Below are positions 43,197 through 55,429 of a stretch of 64,000 nt of DNA, in pieces (the stretch's first letter is position 1; each line of letters starts with the position of its first letter). The DNA comes from Porpolomopsis calyptriformis (Eukaryota > Basidiomycota > Agaricomycetes > Agaricales > Hygrophoraceae), in contig OX621166.1 of NCBI GenBank assembly GCA_951640195.1, forward strand, positions 1,418,501 to 1,482,500. Direction: 5' to 3'. Position numbers and translations under genes: made by a program. The notes below the pieces were generated by a model. That model did no database searches. It was not told where the DNA came from and was given only the letters and a program-made list of their open reading frames with translations.

Positions 43197-43935
43197 TTGC
43201 CATTTGCAGAGGAGTTTGCGGAGCATGAACTCTATTATAAATGTGGCAGATATTATATATGATCAATAACTCAAGAAATACTTGATGGATTTTCAAGATT
43301 TTATAATGGAAAAATATATATTTACAAGGGCTAGGTGCCCCTATAGTTATCTCGGAGGATCTTAGCATTTGAGAGCAGTTATAGATATGTATTTACTTTT
43401 AGAGATAATATAATATGTGTAACTAATAACTTTTTAACTAAAATAGTTATCAAAAAGGTAGTAGTGTGAAAGTTGGTCTAATATTTAATACCTAGATGCC
43501 CCAATAGTTTAAAGTATATAATATAATATTTTACATCAACTGTAACCTATATATTTTGTACAATATTTTTCTAAATATTCTTCCAAAGAATACTTATCAA
43601 TTGTAAGGATTTCTCATATATATAATATAGGGGCACCTAGGTATTAAATATTAGACCAACTTTCACACTACTACCTTTTTAATAACTATTTTAGTTAAAA
43701 AGTTATTAGTTACACATATTATATTATCTCTAAAAGTAAATACATATCTATAACTTCTCTCAAATGCTAAGATCCTCCAAGATAACTATGGGGGCACCTA
43801 GCCCTTGTAAATATATATTCTTCCATTATAAAATCTTAAAAATCCATCAAGTATTTCATGAGTTATTAATCATATATAATATCTGCCACATTTATAATAG
43901 AGTTCATGCTCCGCAAACTCCTCTGCAAATGGCAA
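43197..43935. mobile_element. MITE / foldback element with 306-bp inverted repeats
   Basis: Left arm 43197-43503 and right arm about 43630-43935 are reverse complements at roughly 93-95 percent by eye, with a 126-bp AT-rich centre and no coding capacity. Ends are TTGCCATTTGCAG ... CTGCAAATGGCAA. A TA on each side (43195-43196, 43936-43937) fits a TA target duplication of the Tc1/mariner type. It lies inside the 1-kb solo LTR. Confidence 0.88.
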
Positions 43936-44365
43936 TAAGCTTATACCCTGTGTGATTTCACCTAAGCCCTCTTACGTGAAGAATCAACTTAGGAATCACC
44001 CCTTGACGTTTTCTGTAAGTTGAAGATAGCCATCATGGACTATCTTATCTTACTTTAGCCCCTGCTTATTCATCACATTCTCTAAGTCTCAGTCCTTATT
44101 AGAGAGACCTCATTGTGATACGTATTCTTCTAAGTCAGCCTTTGACTTAATTCTTGTTCTCCCAGTCAATACTATCCATTGAGTTTGGATAGCCTGTTCA
44201 TCTGTACATCCTAGCCAAGGATTACTCAAGCCCTATCAAAGGAGGAAGTGATCATTACCCAATCAATCCACATCTCCCCCGATCAACTAGGACTTACTTG
44301 ATTGATGTATAACTCTAGTAGTTCTAGAAGTGAAGTATTTATATTTCACCTGATACCGTCTAACA

Positions 44366-45249
44366 GCTGCAGCTTCTCTAGCATCAGAGCATAAGGCTTC
44401 AACTCACTTCCCACTTCAGACTCTTAGTGTCAGATCAATAGTATTCCACCTCACTCGTAACCCCACATTTAGAAGGATGTCCATAGATGATGCATCTGTC
44501 AAGTTTAACCTCCCAGATCTCATTCCTACCCTTCACTATTTTCTTTAGTGCCTCAAGCGAGACAGCACATCTGTATACAATATTGGAGGCCATTATCCAG
44601 TTATAGCTAGCACACCCTTTTTTTTCAACAAGCTTCAAGTGTGGTTAAGTGTTCAGATCCAGCTGAGAGATTATCACTGCCCAGATTTAGTCCTACCACC
44701 TGAAATGCTGAATGCTCAGCCACCCTTAACTGCCTGGCCTCTTGGACACTATGACACTGCTTTTGCAAATGTAGACCCCAAAATAATATGGCCAAAGAGC
44801 AGTATAATAGGTGATATGATTCTTTTTTTTTCATATGGCAACAATTGACCTAGCTGGGTGCAGGACATTCTGTAGTGCAGGTCCGAATGATCATGTGTGT
44901 TGTCCCTCCTAAAAATTCTCCAAGCTCTCTGGTATCTGACTCATTTCTTACATACATGCAGCATTTTGACATTGTCCCATAACCCAGCTTTGTGCCTAGC
45001 CAATGCCCATGTCTGGAGCCTGCAACACAAATGCTTATCCTCAAGTTGAGCATGCATGCAGATGGCATGCATATGGGGGATATCATCCCTCTGTCTCATT
45101 TGATAGCACCTGCAGATCTTATACCCCATTTTTTTGACACTGCCGACACCCGTTTAATGAGCAGAACCAGTCTCGAATTCAGTACTGACTTCTTCTTAAA
45201 CAAGTTTTTTGCAAAAGACTTGTACTATTCATTAGAAGTTTGCCATTAG
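44366..45249 (+). pseudogene. Plavaka-B transposase, C-terminal part
   Basis: Resumes after the R1/LTR/MITE block with HFPLQTL near 44403, TRNPTFRRMSIDDASVKFNL near 44455, PDLIPTLHYF, YHCPDLVLPPEML near 44672, LGHYDTAFANVDPKIIWPKS near 44740, MHMGDIIPLSHLIAPADLIP near 45068, SRTSLEFSTDFFLNKFFAKD near 45160, and a stop after EVCH at 45247-45249. This end is typical of one group of Plavaka-type transposases and differs from the acidic C-terminus of Plavaka-A. A stop replaces a residue after HYFL, and frames shift near 44850. Confidence 0.8.
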
Positions 45250-47560
45250 CAATATATTCACATTCAGATCTTTGAATTATGTGTGAACTATGCAGTTAGA
45301 CACATCAAGGCAGGAAGAGGGTAGCTAACAATGAGGTGAGTGTTTGCATAGCCATCTTATCTTCATACCTTCACCCTATCACTAGTATCCTTGTCTCTCC
45401 AATCTTTACCTTCATCACCATCATCATCCCTGTCATGACCTTTGCTCAATGCGGCATGGTCTACCATGGGTGTTTGAACAGATATACAGTTAGAACATGA
45501 ATAAAAAAGAACATGGGCTACATAGTGATGTATTCCCTCCTCTTTAAGTTGCAGTTGTCTTGAGTAATGCGGTGACTCTCGCTGTCTGGAAAGTGCAATG
45601 AAGATGATCACTAACACAGTATGCTGGAAAACAAATGACAAAAGAGACAGACTCACCTCTTGTGATACCTCCAAGTCTGTTGATGAGTTTTTGGGTCATC
45701 ATGTTTGAAGGTAAAATAATGAGTGTGGAGCACTGTATTTGACATATTCATCCCTCAACAAGGTTAATGTAGAGGCCAGTGAGCTTGCTCACTTGTGGAA
45801 TTAAACAAGAATGGCATGGAATACAACATTATTTTGGCAATTATCTCGCAGTTGATGCTGTGTGATGGTATGCACCTTTTACTTGAACTACAACTGCAAA
45901 ATGTCAGTTATCCACAATCTTCCCTAAGTACTTGAATCATTCACCTGTGCACCTGATGAGATATCCTCCGATGGTGTACTTCCTGGCTTCAACACTCTGT
46001 AAGTTCACTTTTGCCTCTCACCAATATTATCTGAGTTCTAACACAGTTTAATTCTGCTCCCTGTCTTAGTGTGAGGCACTGTCTATCTGCAATACCCTTC
46101 TCTTTTCCCCAGAAGCACATCCTGCAACAAACCTCTTTGCAGCACTGATCTGAAGATCAATGGTCATTTCTCATGATTGCAGTTCCAACCTCAAACCTCG
46201 CTGTTGAAGGTCACAATTAATCTTCACTGAGTAAATCATTCGAGCTCACTCCCTTTGAGGGATACCCTTGTTACTGCTTTGCTATGTGGTAGCCTGTAGA
46301 CTATTACTGTGCAATTGTCCCTTCCTCATTCTAGTCTTGCACTGCAGGCCCCATCTGGTGTAACCTTGTACAAGACACTATTGATCTATTCTGAAGATAT
46401 CCACCAATGGTTGTAATTTCACTGCAAATTTTAACAATTCTACTGGAGGAGGTAAATAGCAACACTAAAGCCCCTAGTTGCTAACTGTGCTAACGCCTAA
46501 CAGGCCTTACCACTTACATTCCTGAAACACATAACAGAGTTTGAACATTGCCAGCTTAAAAAGGTCTTGCCAATTTTTTTTTTTTTCTTTCACCGCCTAA
46601 CTATGCCGTGGGCTGTCATGCCTCAGATTGAGGCTCTAGGAAAGAATGCCTTGCCCCCCACCCATTCTGCCTCCAAAATGTCAAGGAAAAGAACATTCAA
46701 TGGTGATTTAGACTAAGACAGTTCACAACAAAACAGAGGTCTCCAGCATTACTCTGGCAATCTTTTCTCACATGAGAAAGGTAAGTTTCCCTCATGATTA
46801 TAGGTCAATATTTGATGTTGGCTAGAAAATAACACTGGTCTTCAGCATTCCAACTGTTCAACAAAAGGTAAGGGTAGTGTACTCGAACAGCTACAAAACA
46901 TATCAGATGCAGTCAGTCAAATAACATCTAAGAGACCATGGGTGGATAACATAATAGAGTTGATAGGGAGGAACTCAATGGCTCCCCAGCTGTCTAGGTC
47001 CAGGAGACGTCATGCCACAGATGTGAGCCCTATATCATATCCACTGAATGCAAATCACACTGTATATCTCTTCAAAGAGGAGGGCCTCTCTAACCACGCA
47101 AGGCACCCTAGCTCCCATTCTGCAATATGTCCAACCTGTAGCACACATTGTCCCTACTGGCACAGAGTCTAACCTGCATAACAGTTTCTATCAGTTTGGA
47201 TTCCAACATCTGTACCCCACTCCAAAGTCATTATGTTACATTCAGCTTTGTCCCTTCTACTACTCACAGCTGTGTACACAGATCTAATGACAATGATGTA
47301 CTGTCTTCAGACTAGCAAAAGTGAGGTTCTTTACCTTATATCTTTTACTCCATACCATATATTGACAGCCATGCACTTCAGCAAAATGCCTATGATTAAT
47401 CCTCAACTCCAAAGGGTGACAAGAGCCTCCAATTCATTAGGTAACTTGTGTATTCTTACTAAGGAATGATATTCTTCAAAGAACAACCTGACAAGTACCT
47501 CCACCTCTCAGAAGGAGAGGGGCTGTCACTTGGCACCTTGAACAGCTACAATTGGTAGTT
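45250..47560. other. Gene-poor stretch with faint coding traces
   Basis: No confident gene. On the reverse strand around 45530-45705 a possible two-exon trace reads MTQKLINRLGGITR, a gtgagt...gttag intron, then HCTFQTARVTALLKTTATLK; not recognised. A run of 13 T lies near 46576. Forward frames at 46942-47290 are short and unrecognised. Confidence 0.35.
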
Positions 47561-48515
47561 GCAATGTTAACAATTTAGACAAGAGATCCTCTGACAACAA
47601 ACAGCAGAGTGATTCGGAGGACAAATCCTCAAGCTCTGATGATGAGGGGAGTATACAGTCTGATACCAAAGGACAAGATGAAACATCACAACCCCAAAAT
47701 GCTTATAACAGTCAGTACATACCTTCCGCTGCATACAACAACTTTTCTCAGTAGTACCATGGTGTTAATGACAATAACAATGATTACAACACTGATTACA
47801 ATGATTTTATAGCTGACCAGCATCGTAATACCCACAAACTCAATGATGATCCATTGCTCAGTGAGGTCTCATCCCTGTGATTCCTTGTGCGCTAACCAAA
47901 TTTTTACAGAACCAGGGTTTGACCAGTCACCATCAGAAGAGGAGCAGATAGCTGAAGAATCACTTAGGGCACCAAAAGCTAAATACAAACATGGTGGGGT
48001 TTTTTTCCTTCATGGTGAGACAAACCTGATTGATCATTGTTGATGCTAGCAAACAGGTTGACAAGGCAGAAAGCAAAAGGTGGTTAAGTACCCCCCACAA
48101 GCTTTCCATCAGCTTGATTATTCATTTCACTGCAGCAGGCATAGCTAATGATAGCTAGGCACTGCACACTGATAACCATGTGGATAACAATGTGGAAGAT
48201 GACTCATAATGTTGTTGACACTCACTAACAATGAAATCACCATCTAAAGCCTCCTAATCTGGTTTGCCTTGATGCTATCTATCATGCCAGTTTGTAATGT
48301 GTCGACAACAACAACAATAAGGACAGCGATAATGATAGCAGAGTTGCCAACAAGCTGCCAGGCCCAAATCTAAGACTCCAATGCCACTCACGCAAGCCAT
48401 ACCACCAGACAGCAACTGACCTGAAGAAACTTGGCTTCTACCCACCCCAATGGAAGAACATTATCGAGACTGCCAAGTTTGAGTTTCATGTATGGATGGC
48501 TACTGACTGCGCATT
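47561..48515 (+). pseudogene. Unknown acidic, Asn-rich protein relic
   Basis: Broken forward reading with a serine/aspartate-rich segment (SEDKSSSSDDEGS), an asparagine/tyrosine-rich segment (DNNNDYNTDYND), a piece GFDQSPSEEEQIAEESLRAP, and at the end KLPGPNLRLQCHSRK and LGFYPPQWKNIIETAKFEF. The last block recalls DUF6532-type proteins that are common near Agaricomycete transposons, but I am not sure. Several stops. It ends where the G3 LTR starts. Confidence 0.4.
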
Positions 48516-48520
48516 TGTTA

Positions 48521-48873
48521 TGTTGGCAGTTGGGACTCAGGTTGCTTCGATGTAAATCACAAAGAGGTTAGCGCATAAGCTAACAGTAACAATATTAAAG
48601 GACGAAACTAAGGAAGATACAGGCATTCTGTGCTCTACTTATATCTACCCTGGTCTGGGCCGTGATTGTGATAACCATAGCAATGATCCATGGAATGGCT
48701 GACTAATGCGCAGTTACTGCAGAGTTGCTGCGGAGCATGTCTTCATCGGCTAATGGTGTTATCACCTCTAATCTATGGATAGATCAGATAAAAGATTAGA
48801 TAAGAAAGATTAAGATAAGATAAGATTGGAGATAAGGAAAGTGGACAAGATGAAAAATGAAGTGGCCGTAACA
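48521..48873 (-). repeat. 3' LTR of Gypsy G3
   Basis: 353 bp; on its own strand TGTTACGGCC to CTGCCAACA. Five GATAA motifs at about 48785-48840. It is related to the G2 LTR. The opposite LTR is not in the window. Confidence 0.88.
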
Positions 48874-51800
48874 TCACCCTCTCTTCAAATTTGCATCCAC
48901 GTGACATTTAGAACAGGCATTGGAGATGTCTTGAATAGTCTCGTAATAACCATCGAGGCACATAACAGGGAGAGGCCAGGAGATGATGCTAGTATCATTG
49001 ATAGATTTCTAGAGTGGACAGGGGGGAAACAAGTTGATACATTTGGAGCAATCGACCTTGACTATCCAGTTGCAGAACAGCTGTAATTGCATTGACAGGA
49101 CTAGATTTATAGATCCATGCTCAGCAAGCAGCAGGAGGCAAGTGAGGGAGGAAGATGGAACCATCGAAATTGCATTCAAGCAGTCGGTTAACTTCTGTAG
49201 GGTGAAGTGGGATGAGAACGTCGATGTTGTCACTAACCTTTGGCAGTTGGTAATCCTTGCCAGTGGAGTCCATGATTGGATCATAGAGACATTCATCAAT
49301 CCTGAAGAAGTCGTCCATTCGGATGACACGTAACTGGAGTCAAGGAGCTAGTCATTCAGAATGGAGAGTGCGAAACTCATCAACCAATCCTTGGGCATTC
49401 TTGATATTTGATTCAGGTTCCCAGGTGTTTTCTTCGCTGGTGTAGCCTTCCCAGTGTACCAAGTATTGAAGTTTTCCTCATTGCAGACAGGAATCCAGAA
49501 TTTCGTCGACAGCGTATTCAGAGTTACCTTCTAGTTGGATGGGAGGAGGAGGGGCAGGTTTTTTCTGATTGGGAAATGAAGGAGATTGATAGGGGGAGAG
49601 GTAAGATTTGTTAAAGACCGGATGGAGTCCTAACCATTTGTGGGGGAGATTGAGTCTGTAGGCAGAGTGTCCAACCTTCTCAATAACCTTGAAGGGACCG
49701 AAGTGTTTATTGTCTAGCTTCTTCATGGGTCGCTTGGTCTTAATGTTGGTGGCAGCCAACCATACCTTGTCTCCAGGTGAGTACTCTTGAGCTACTTGGA
49801 CATACTTATCATGAGCGGTCTTCATCATTTCATTAGCTCTCCTGAGAGCAGCTTCAGCTTCTTGATGGATGTTTTTCATCTGATTGGTGAATTGGGTTGC
49901 AGATTCATTTCGAACTTCTCTTACAGTGTCGTTTCCTTTCCAGGGGTTTTGGCCATAATTGATGTAGAAGGGGGTTTGTCATGTGGCTATGTGAACTGAG
50001 TTATTGTACAAGAACTCTGCTAATGCAAGCCATTCCTTCCAATTATCCTGTTGATGATTAACGAAGACACGAAGGTATTGTTCAAGTGTCTGGTTCATTC
50101 ATTTGGATTGACTGTTGGTCTGGGGATGGTAAGCCATGGAAACATTCTGGGAGGTGCCCAGAAGGTGGAAGAGATCAGTCATAAACTTGGAAACGGATTG
50201 CGGATTGCGATCGTGGATGATTCGTCGGGGGACACCATGATCTCAGATGACATGATCCCAAATGATTTTTGCAAACCCTTCAGAGTTCAGCTCGATATGG
50301 GTGGCTTCAAACTTGACAGCCTTTGAAAAGTGATCAACGATCGTGAGGATCGCGTTGTAGCCCTGACATTCAGGTATGGGGCCAATGAGATCAATAGTGA
50401 TTGTATCCCAGGGTTGAGTGGGGGGATTGAAGGGGTGTAGTGGGGTTTTTGCAGGCAATCAGGATGCCTTGGTTTGCTGGCATGTCTCACAACCACAGAC
50501 ATAGGTTTCAACATCTCTCCTGATGGTGGGCCACCAATAGTTGCGACATATGGCTTCAGAAGTTTTGAAAGAGCCATAGTGTCTGGAGAGAGGGTTGTCA
50601 TGGTGTTGAGCAATGATTTTGCCGTGGAGTGGGGTGTCCCTTGAGATGTAGGTTCAGTCCATGAAGGTCTTGATGCCATCGTCTCGGGTTTTCCAATCGG
50701 TTTTACATTTTTCTTGAAGGAGTGTAACTTGTTTTTCTTCATTTCAGTATGAATTTCAGATTCAGGAGTGGAAATTAGGAGGCTCAATCTTGTGTTGAAC
50801 TTGACAAAGATCTACAATAGGATGGTCTAAGGTGGGAAAAAGATTAGATGGGAGTAAAATAACATCATCATTATCATTCACCCCCCTCTCAAAACCCAGT
50901 CATCTCGACAGGATATCAGCCTTGGAGTTGGCCTTGCTGGTAACATGGTGGAGAGTGAAGTGGTAATCCTGAAGCTCCGTAAGCCATCTAGCCTGGTGTC
51001 TGTTCAGTTTCTGGGGTAGCTTGAAGTACTGGAGGTTAGCATGATCTGTCCAAACCCTGAAAACCTGCTTAGCAGATAGCAGCCATTTGCGGAACTCTTG
51101 GAGTGCAGTCATTATTGCAAGTAATTCGCGGTTGTAAATCTGGTAATTTCGTTCTGTAGGGGTAAAAGCCTTAGAGACATAGGCAATGGGCTTCCAAATG
51201 TTGTCTTGTTTTTGCAATAGTATAGCACCCAATGCGTAGTCAGAGGCATTAGTTTCCACACAGAGTAAATCGTCATCATTGGCAATAGAAAGAACAGGAG
51301 AAGTGGTAATGATTGTTTTCAGGATGTTGAAGGCATCCTAGCATTCAATGGTCCAGTGGAAAGGAGTGTTTCCAGTTAACGTATTGAGGGGTCAAGCAAT
51401 CCCAGCGAAGTGGTGGATGAATTGACGATAGAAATTACAGAACCTGAGGAAAGCTTGGACATCTCGCTTGCATTCAGGGGTCGGCCAGTCAGTGATTCCC
51501 TGAACCTTGACAGGATCCATCTTGACGTGGCCTTCTGACATGATAACACTGAGATATTCCACCTGGTGTTGATCGAAATCACACTTCTCAGGCTTGAGGT
51601 AGAGCTTGTGTTCGCGAAGTGTGGTCATAACTTCGTAAACATGTTGGTGGTGCATTTCAAGGTCCTTGTCGAAGATGAGGATGTCGTCTATATAGACTAA
51701 GACATGTCCTTTAATGATTTGGATGTGGAAAATCTCATTTATCATGTTTTGGAATGTCGCAGGCAAGTTGGTGAGACCAAAGAACATGACAAGGGGTTTG

Positions 51801-52239
51801 AACAGGCCGTGATTGGTTTAGAATGCAGCCTTGTGTTCATCTCCTTCCTTGATCTGGACATTGTTGTATCCCTAGCGAATGTCTAGCTTGGTAAAGTAGC
51901 AGGCATTCTGTAGGGTATCAATCAATTCGTTAATCAGAGGGAGGGGGTATCAGTTCTTAACAGTCATGTCATTAAGTTTCCTGTAGTCCTGGATGGGGTG
52001 TAGTCAACCATCCTTCTTCTTGATGAAGAAGAAAGGGGAGGCAATGGGGGAAATGGATTTCCGAATTTATCTGGTATGGAGGTTCTCTTCCAAGAACTCA
52101 TCCAATTGGGTGTGTTCATCCACAGAAAGGGGGTAGACCTTGCAGTCAAGCTTCTCCTCAGTTCCAGGGAGGAGTTCGATCACGTGATCCCAGGGATGAC
52201 TCGGAGGGAGTTCGTCAAAGTCTTCCTTGGTGAAGATGT
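48874..52239 (-). pseudogene. G3 pol, decayed (RT to C-terminus)
   Basis: Same lineage as G1. On the reverse strand: post-chromodomain tail (DDFFRIDECLYDPIMDS; AITAVLQLDSQGRLL; CYVPRWLLRD) at 48900-49320; chromodomain near 49400-49510; HFGPFKVIEKVGHSAYRL near 49690; integrase near 50240-50790; RNase H near 50900-51260 (ETNASDYALGAIL, where G1 has TD); RT near 51390-52150 with VYIDDILIF intact; and DFDELPPSHPWDHVIEL near 52160. The element is cut at 52239 by E4 and continues at 61717. Frameshifts and stops throughout. PPT GAAGAGAGGGTGA lies next to the LTR. Confidence 0.9.
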
Positions 52240-52818
52240 TGATATGACCCCTCCATCCCCTGAGCACCATATATTCAACTATACGAATACTAGACGCCTA
52301 TCAAGTCCTTCAAATACAAACACGAACTCCCCAAATGCTCCCGATAGCTCCCGAACATCCTGAACATGATCGAAGCTTTCCAAATGCGAATAAAAGTTTG
52401 TATATCAAAGGGAAGACACTATTCAAAGGCATCGGTTTTCTTCTATTTCTCCATTTTCATTCGACTTCTTCATTCCCATTCACTACTTTCCCCTTAGATC
52501 ATTAGAGAGGCTCCCCTTTTATCATATACACTCAAAGGGATCCTTGTACTAGAAGATATATATACTGTATATTGTAGCTAGTGATCCAACAAGTTAGATA
52601 TTTGCTTCTCTCTTGCTCTCAAGTCTAGATCCTCTCTAGATCTTCTAAGACTTCCTCTTTCGATCTTCTGATTCTTCCGATTCCCTGATCGATCACATTC
52701 GCGAACGATCGAAGACTCCCTTTTCATGATTATCGATCATAGGCTGTGTTGAGACTCTTTATAGTTGTCCTTGCACCTTGTTCTGTGTTTGGTTCTCATA
52801 CATGAAGCAGATGTATCA
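52240..52818 (+). repeat. 5' LTR of E4
   Basis: 579 bp, TGATATGACCCC to GATGTATCA; the ends form an inverted repeat (TGATATG/CATATCA in the less mutated 3' copy). TATA-like tatatatac near 52557-52565 after an AAAGGGATCC stretch. Confidence 0.88.
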
Positions 52819-52821
52819 TTT

Positions 52822-52837
52822 TGGAGCCCACCGCGAG
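52822..52837 (+). other. tRNA-type primer binding site of E4
   Basis: tggagcccaccgcgag begins three bases after the LTR. Its complement ends GGGCTCCA, a plausible tRNA 3' end (acceptor, discriminator and CCA). Isotype not assigned. This contrasts with the self-primers of G1 and G2. Confidence 0.65.
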
Positions 52838-53109
52838 GGCCCACTATTAAATCTTAAAAGATTCCTTTGACTCAGTCCTTTGAACTGCCATTCCCGATGC
52901 ACAATTGAGTCACTCAAAGCACGACCTTATGAGATAGACTCACTCAAAACATCAGTCTAACCAAAACAACACTTCCCAACTCTCCAATAAATCGAAACTC
53001 ACCTTCGATCGAAAATCCCGATTCACCCAATAAACCATCCCCTACTATATCACTTTCATCTTTATCCTCAATTTCTACAACAACTATAACGACTCCACCA
53101 ACCCTAGTT

Positions 53110-54367
53110 ATGCCCGCTCGCGGTCACTCGACCACCCCGAAGTTCAACCCCAAACAACCTCATGAACTTCCAAGATACTTCCAAGACCTCAGAGGTCTTT
53201 TCGCTAATTGTAGCATCACCAACAATGATGCTAAGAAGACTTATGCCTGCAAATACATTGACATTGATACCTCCGAACTCTGGGAATACCAAACAGAGTT
53301 CCAAACTGGACACACATTCGAAGAATTTGTCACCGCCATTTACAAGCTCTACCCAGGATTGGAAGATGATTGAAAGTGGTCTATCGCCGACATGGACAAG
53401 ATAGTTGGAGAACAGCTTTGACTAGGGATCATGAACATGAATGAACTTGGAGCATATTTCTGATCATTCCTTGCGATCGAAGAATAGAATCTCTGAAGCG
53501 GAACAAAGTCGTGCTTTCATCTGAGGATTCCAACCCAAACTCTGGTCTAGGATTGTTCGACGACTAGAAATCAAGTTCCCCGATCACTTCCCTGATGATT
53601 CTTATGGGGTAAATGATATCAATGAGGCAGCCTATTTCATTCTTTATGGAATGTCTCCAAACACCTTCCTACCATGTGAAACTACGACTTCGACGATGAC
53701 TACTGCCCCTGCTACTAAACAAGAAGACCTCAGCATCTTCATGGAGAAACTAATGACTACGCTTGTCAAAACCCTGGACAATAGAGGTCCCCCAAAACGA
53801 AACCTGCCCCCTCGATCACCACAATCATTGGAATGATGACCTAATGCTCCTGACCCATTCAAGCTGAAAACTTGCGTCTTCTGTGGAAGTCCCGATCACT
53901 TCATCGGAAGCTGCCTGACCTGTCACGAATATATCCAAAACAGTCAATGCAAGAAGAACTTCGAAGGAAGGATCGTACTCCCGAATGATAGGTTCATCCC
54001 CCAGCAAATGCCAGGAAAAACCTTGAAAGAATGAATGGATGAATGGTACAAGCAAAACCCGACTCCAACTGCTGGAATGATGTATGGAATTTCAGCTGGT
54101 ATCCAATGTGATCCAGCAACCAAAACGTACCAACTGACTGCCAATGAATGGATTGCCGCTCTCAAAAAAGAGATTTTCGCATTAAGGAGCAAGAAGACGT
54201 TCAATGGAGTAGAGATAGTTTGGCCTCGACGACAGGAACTGGACAAAGAGAAAGCGACTGACAAACAATCAAGTGCTCTGATCGCGACCACCCCAACTCA
54301 ACCAGCTACGATGGAACATCCATTCGCGAAAGCGAAAGAGTCTAACTACGTACTGCCCCATGTCTGA
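53110..54367 (+). pseudogene. E4 gag, decayed
   Basis: Starts at ATG 53110 (MPARGHSTTPKFNP) with the conserved gag opening LPRYFQDLRGLF and FEEFVTAIYKLYPG. TGA at 53371 and a frameshift follow. It resumes with a threonine-rich linker near 53680 and a zinc knuckle CVFCGSPDHFIGSC (CX2CX4HX4C, near 53876-53917), then QCKKNFEGRIVLPNDRF and WIAALKKEIFALRSKK. Most stops are TGA in contexts that fit arginine CGA. Family assignment rests on the gag opening, knuckle and order. Confidence 0.82.
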
Positions 54368-54607
54368 AACTTTGGCTCTCCAATGGCAAAGAGAGACAAA
54401 GACCCCTCATACCACACTCAAGCACCAATCCAAGACTCCAAGATCGCCTCCGACGTCTATACTCATTCGATGAAAACCCCTTGCATCATGCTTTCCCCTG
54501 AAGAGTTGCTATCCCTCTCACCCAAAGTCCAATTGAAGGTTTGAGAGGTAGTAACCCCTAAATGAACTCAGCCTCCTAGTCGACCGATCGCAGTCAAAAC
54601 TGTCGAA

Positions 54608-55137
54608 GTGGAAGCGATTCCAAATGATACTCTTCCCTATTGTGACGACAACAATTATTCCATCACTGTTCCCAACCCCTATGAATCATCTGAACACCCT
54701 CTCATCCAACCAAACTCCTCACACCATTACCATCGCAAAGGAATCACATGCTCTCTGATCGATCATCATGTTGTCGATCATAAAGAAACAATAGAATGTA
54801 TCATCAATCCCAGATCTCAGATAATCGCTATGTCTGAAGCTGTTTGTTATGATCTAGGACTAATCTATGACCCAACTATCCAACTCAACATGCAATCAGC
54901 CAATGGCAAAATAGACTAATCCTTAGGTCTCACGAGGAATGTCCCCTGTCAGATCGGTGATATAACCCTCTACCTTCAGATCCACATCATTTGCGCTCCC
55001 GCCTATGATATCCTGCTTGGAAGACCTTTCGACGTGTTAGCTCAAAGCCTCGTCAAGAATTTCACTGATGAAAACCAGATGATTACTATTTGCGATCCAA
55101 ATAGCGGAAGGACCATCACAATTCTGACGGTTCCATG
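54608..55137 (+). pseudogene. E4 protease region, catalytic Asp lost
   Basis: Retropepsin-like segment: INPRSQIIAMSEAVCYDLGL near 54805-54865, where the family has a D-P-G-S-type active site, so the catalytic aspartate appears changed to asparagine. Then LNMQSANGKID, a TAA, VPCQIGDITLYLQIHI and YDILLGRPFDVLAQSLVKNF. The stop and the D-to-N change both fit G-to-A/C-to-T transitions. Confidence 0.78.
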
Positions 55138-55429
55138 AGGTCTACTGAAGCATTGTTCAGATTTTTGCTCATCGAGGATTTGATTCCTGATCAAGGAGAG
55201 ATCGCGATAATTCTAGATTATGACCACACTACATCTATGCTATCTATCAATTCCTGTGTGCCTCTATGCGCAACAAATAAAGTTTCAACAGTTTCCCATG
55301 CCTATTTATCTGCTTGTGACCTTCCCGGCCTTATCTATAAATCTCGATCGACTAGCAATTGACCTTCTGATTCCGACAGTCTTGATCGATCGATGGAAAT
55401 TGCAACCTTCCTCACGTCAAAAAAGAAAT

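Larger units (their letters stand above)
42585..44355 (+). repeat. Roughly 1-kb solo LTR with an inserted MITE
   Basis: Starts TGTCATGATCC and ends CACCTGATA. It is flanked by ccat (42581-42584) and ccgt (44356-44359), a 4-bp target duplicate differing by a CpG transition. Without the MITE it is about 1,030 bp. Contents: (TCTTA)5 and GATAAGATA palindromes at 42671-42707, repeated ATTGTTCT and TGACTCA sites, TATA at 43006-43013, then a pyrimidine-rich presumed transcribed region. No internal coding region accompanies it. The boundaries are inferred from the interruption of R1-B. Confidence 0.6.

Noticed and set aside
45363..45720. Reverse-strand two-exon trace as a real gene
   Set aside because: Only short unrecognised pieces. 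A plausible intron alone is not enough to call a gene.
47561..48515. Firm assignment of the Asn-rich relic to DUF6532
   Set aside because: Only one short block near the end is suggestive. Kept as an unknown relic; a profile search would decide.
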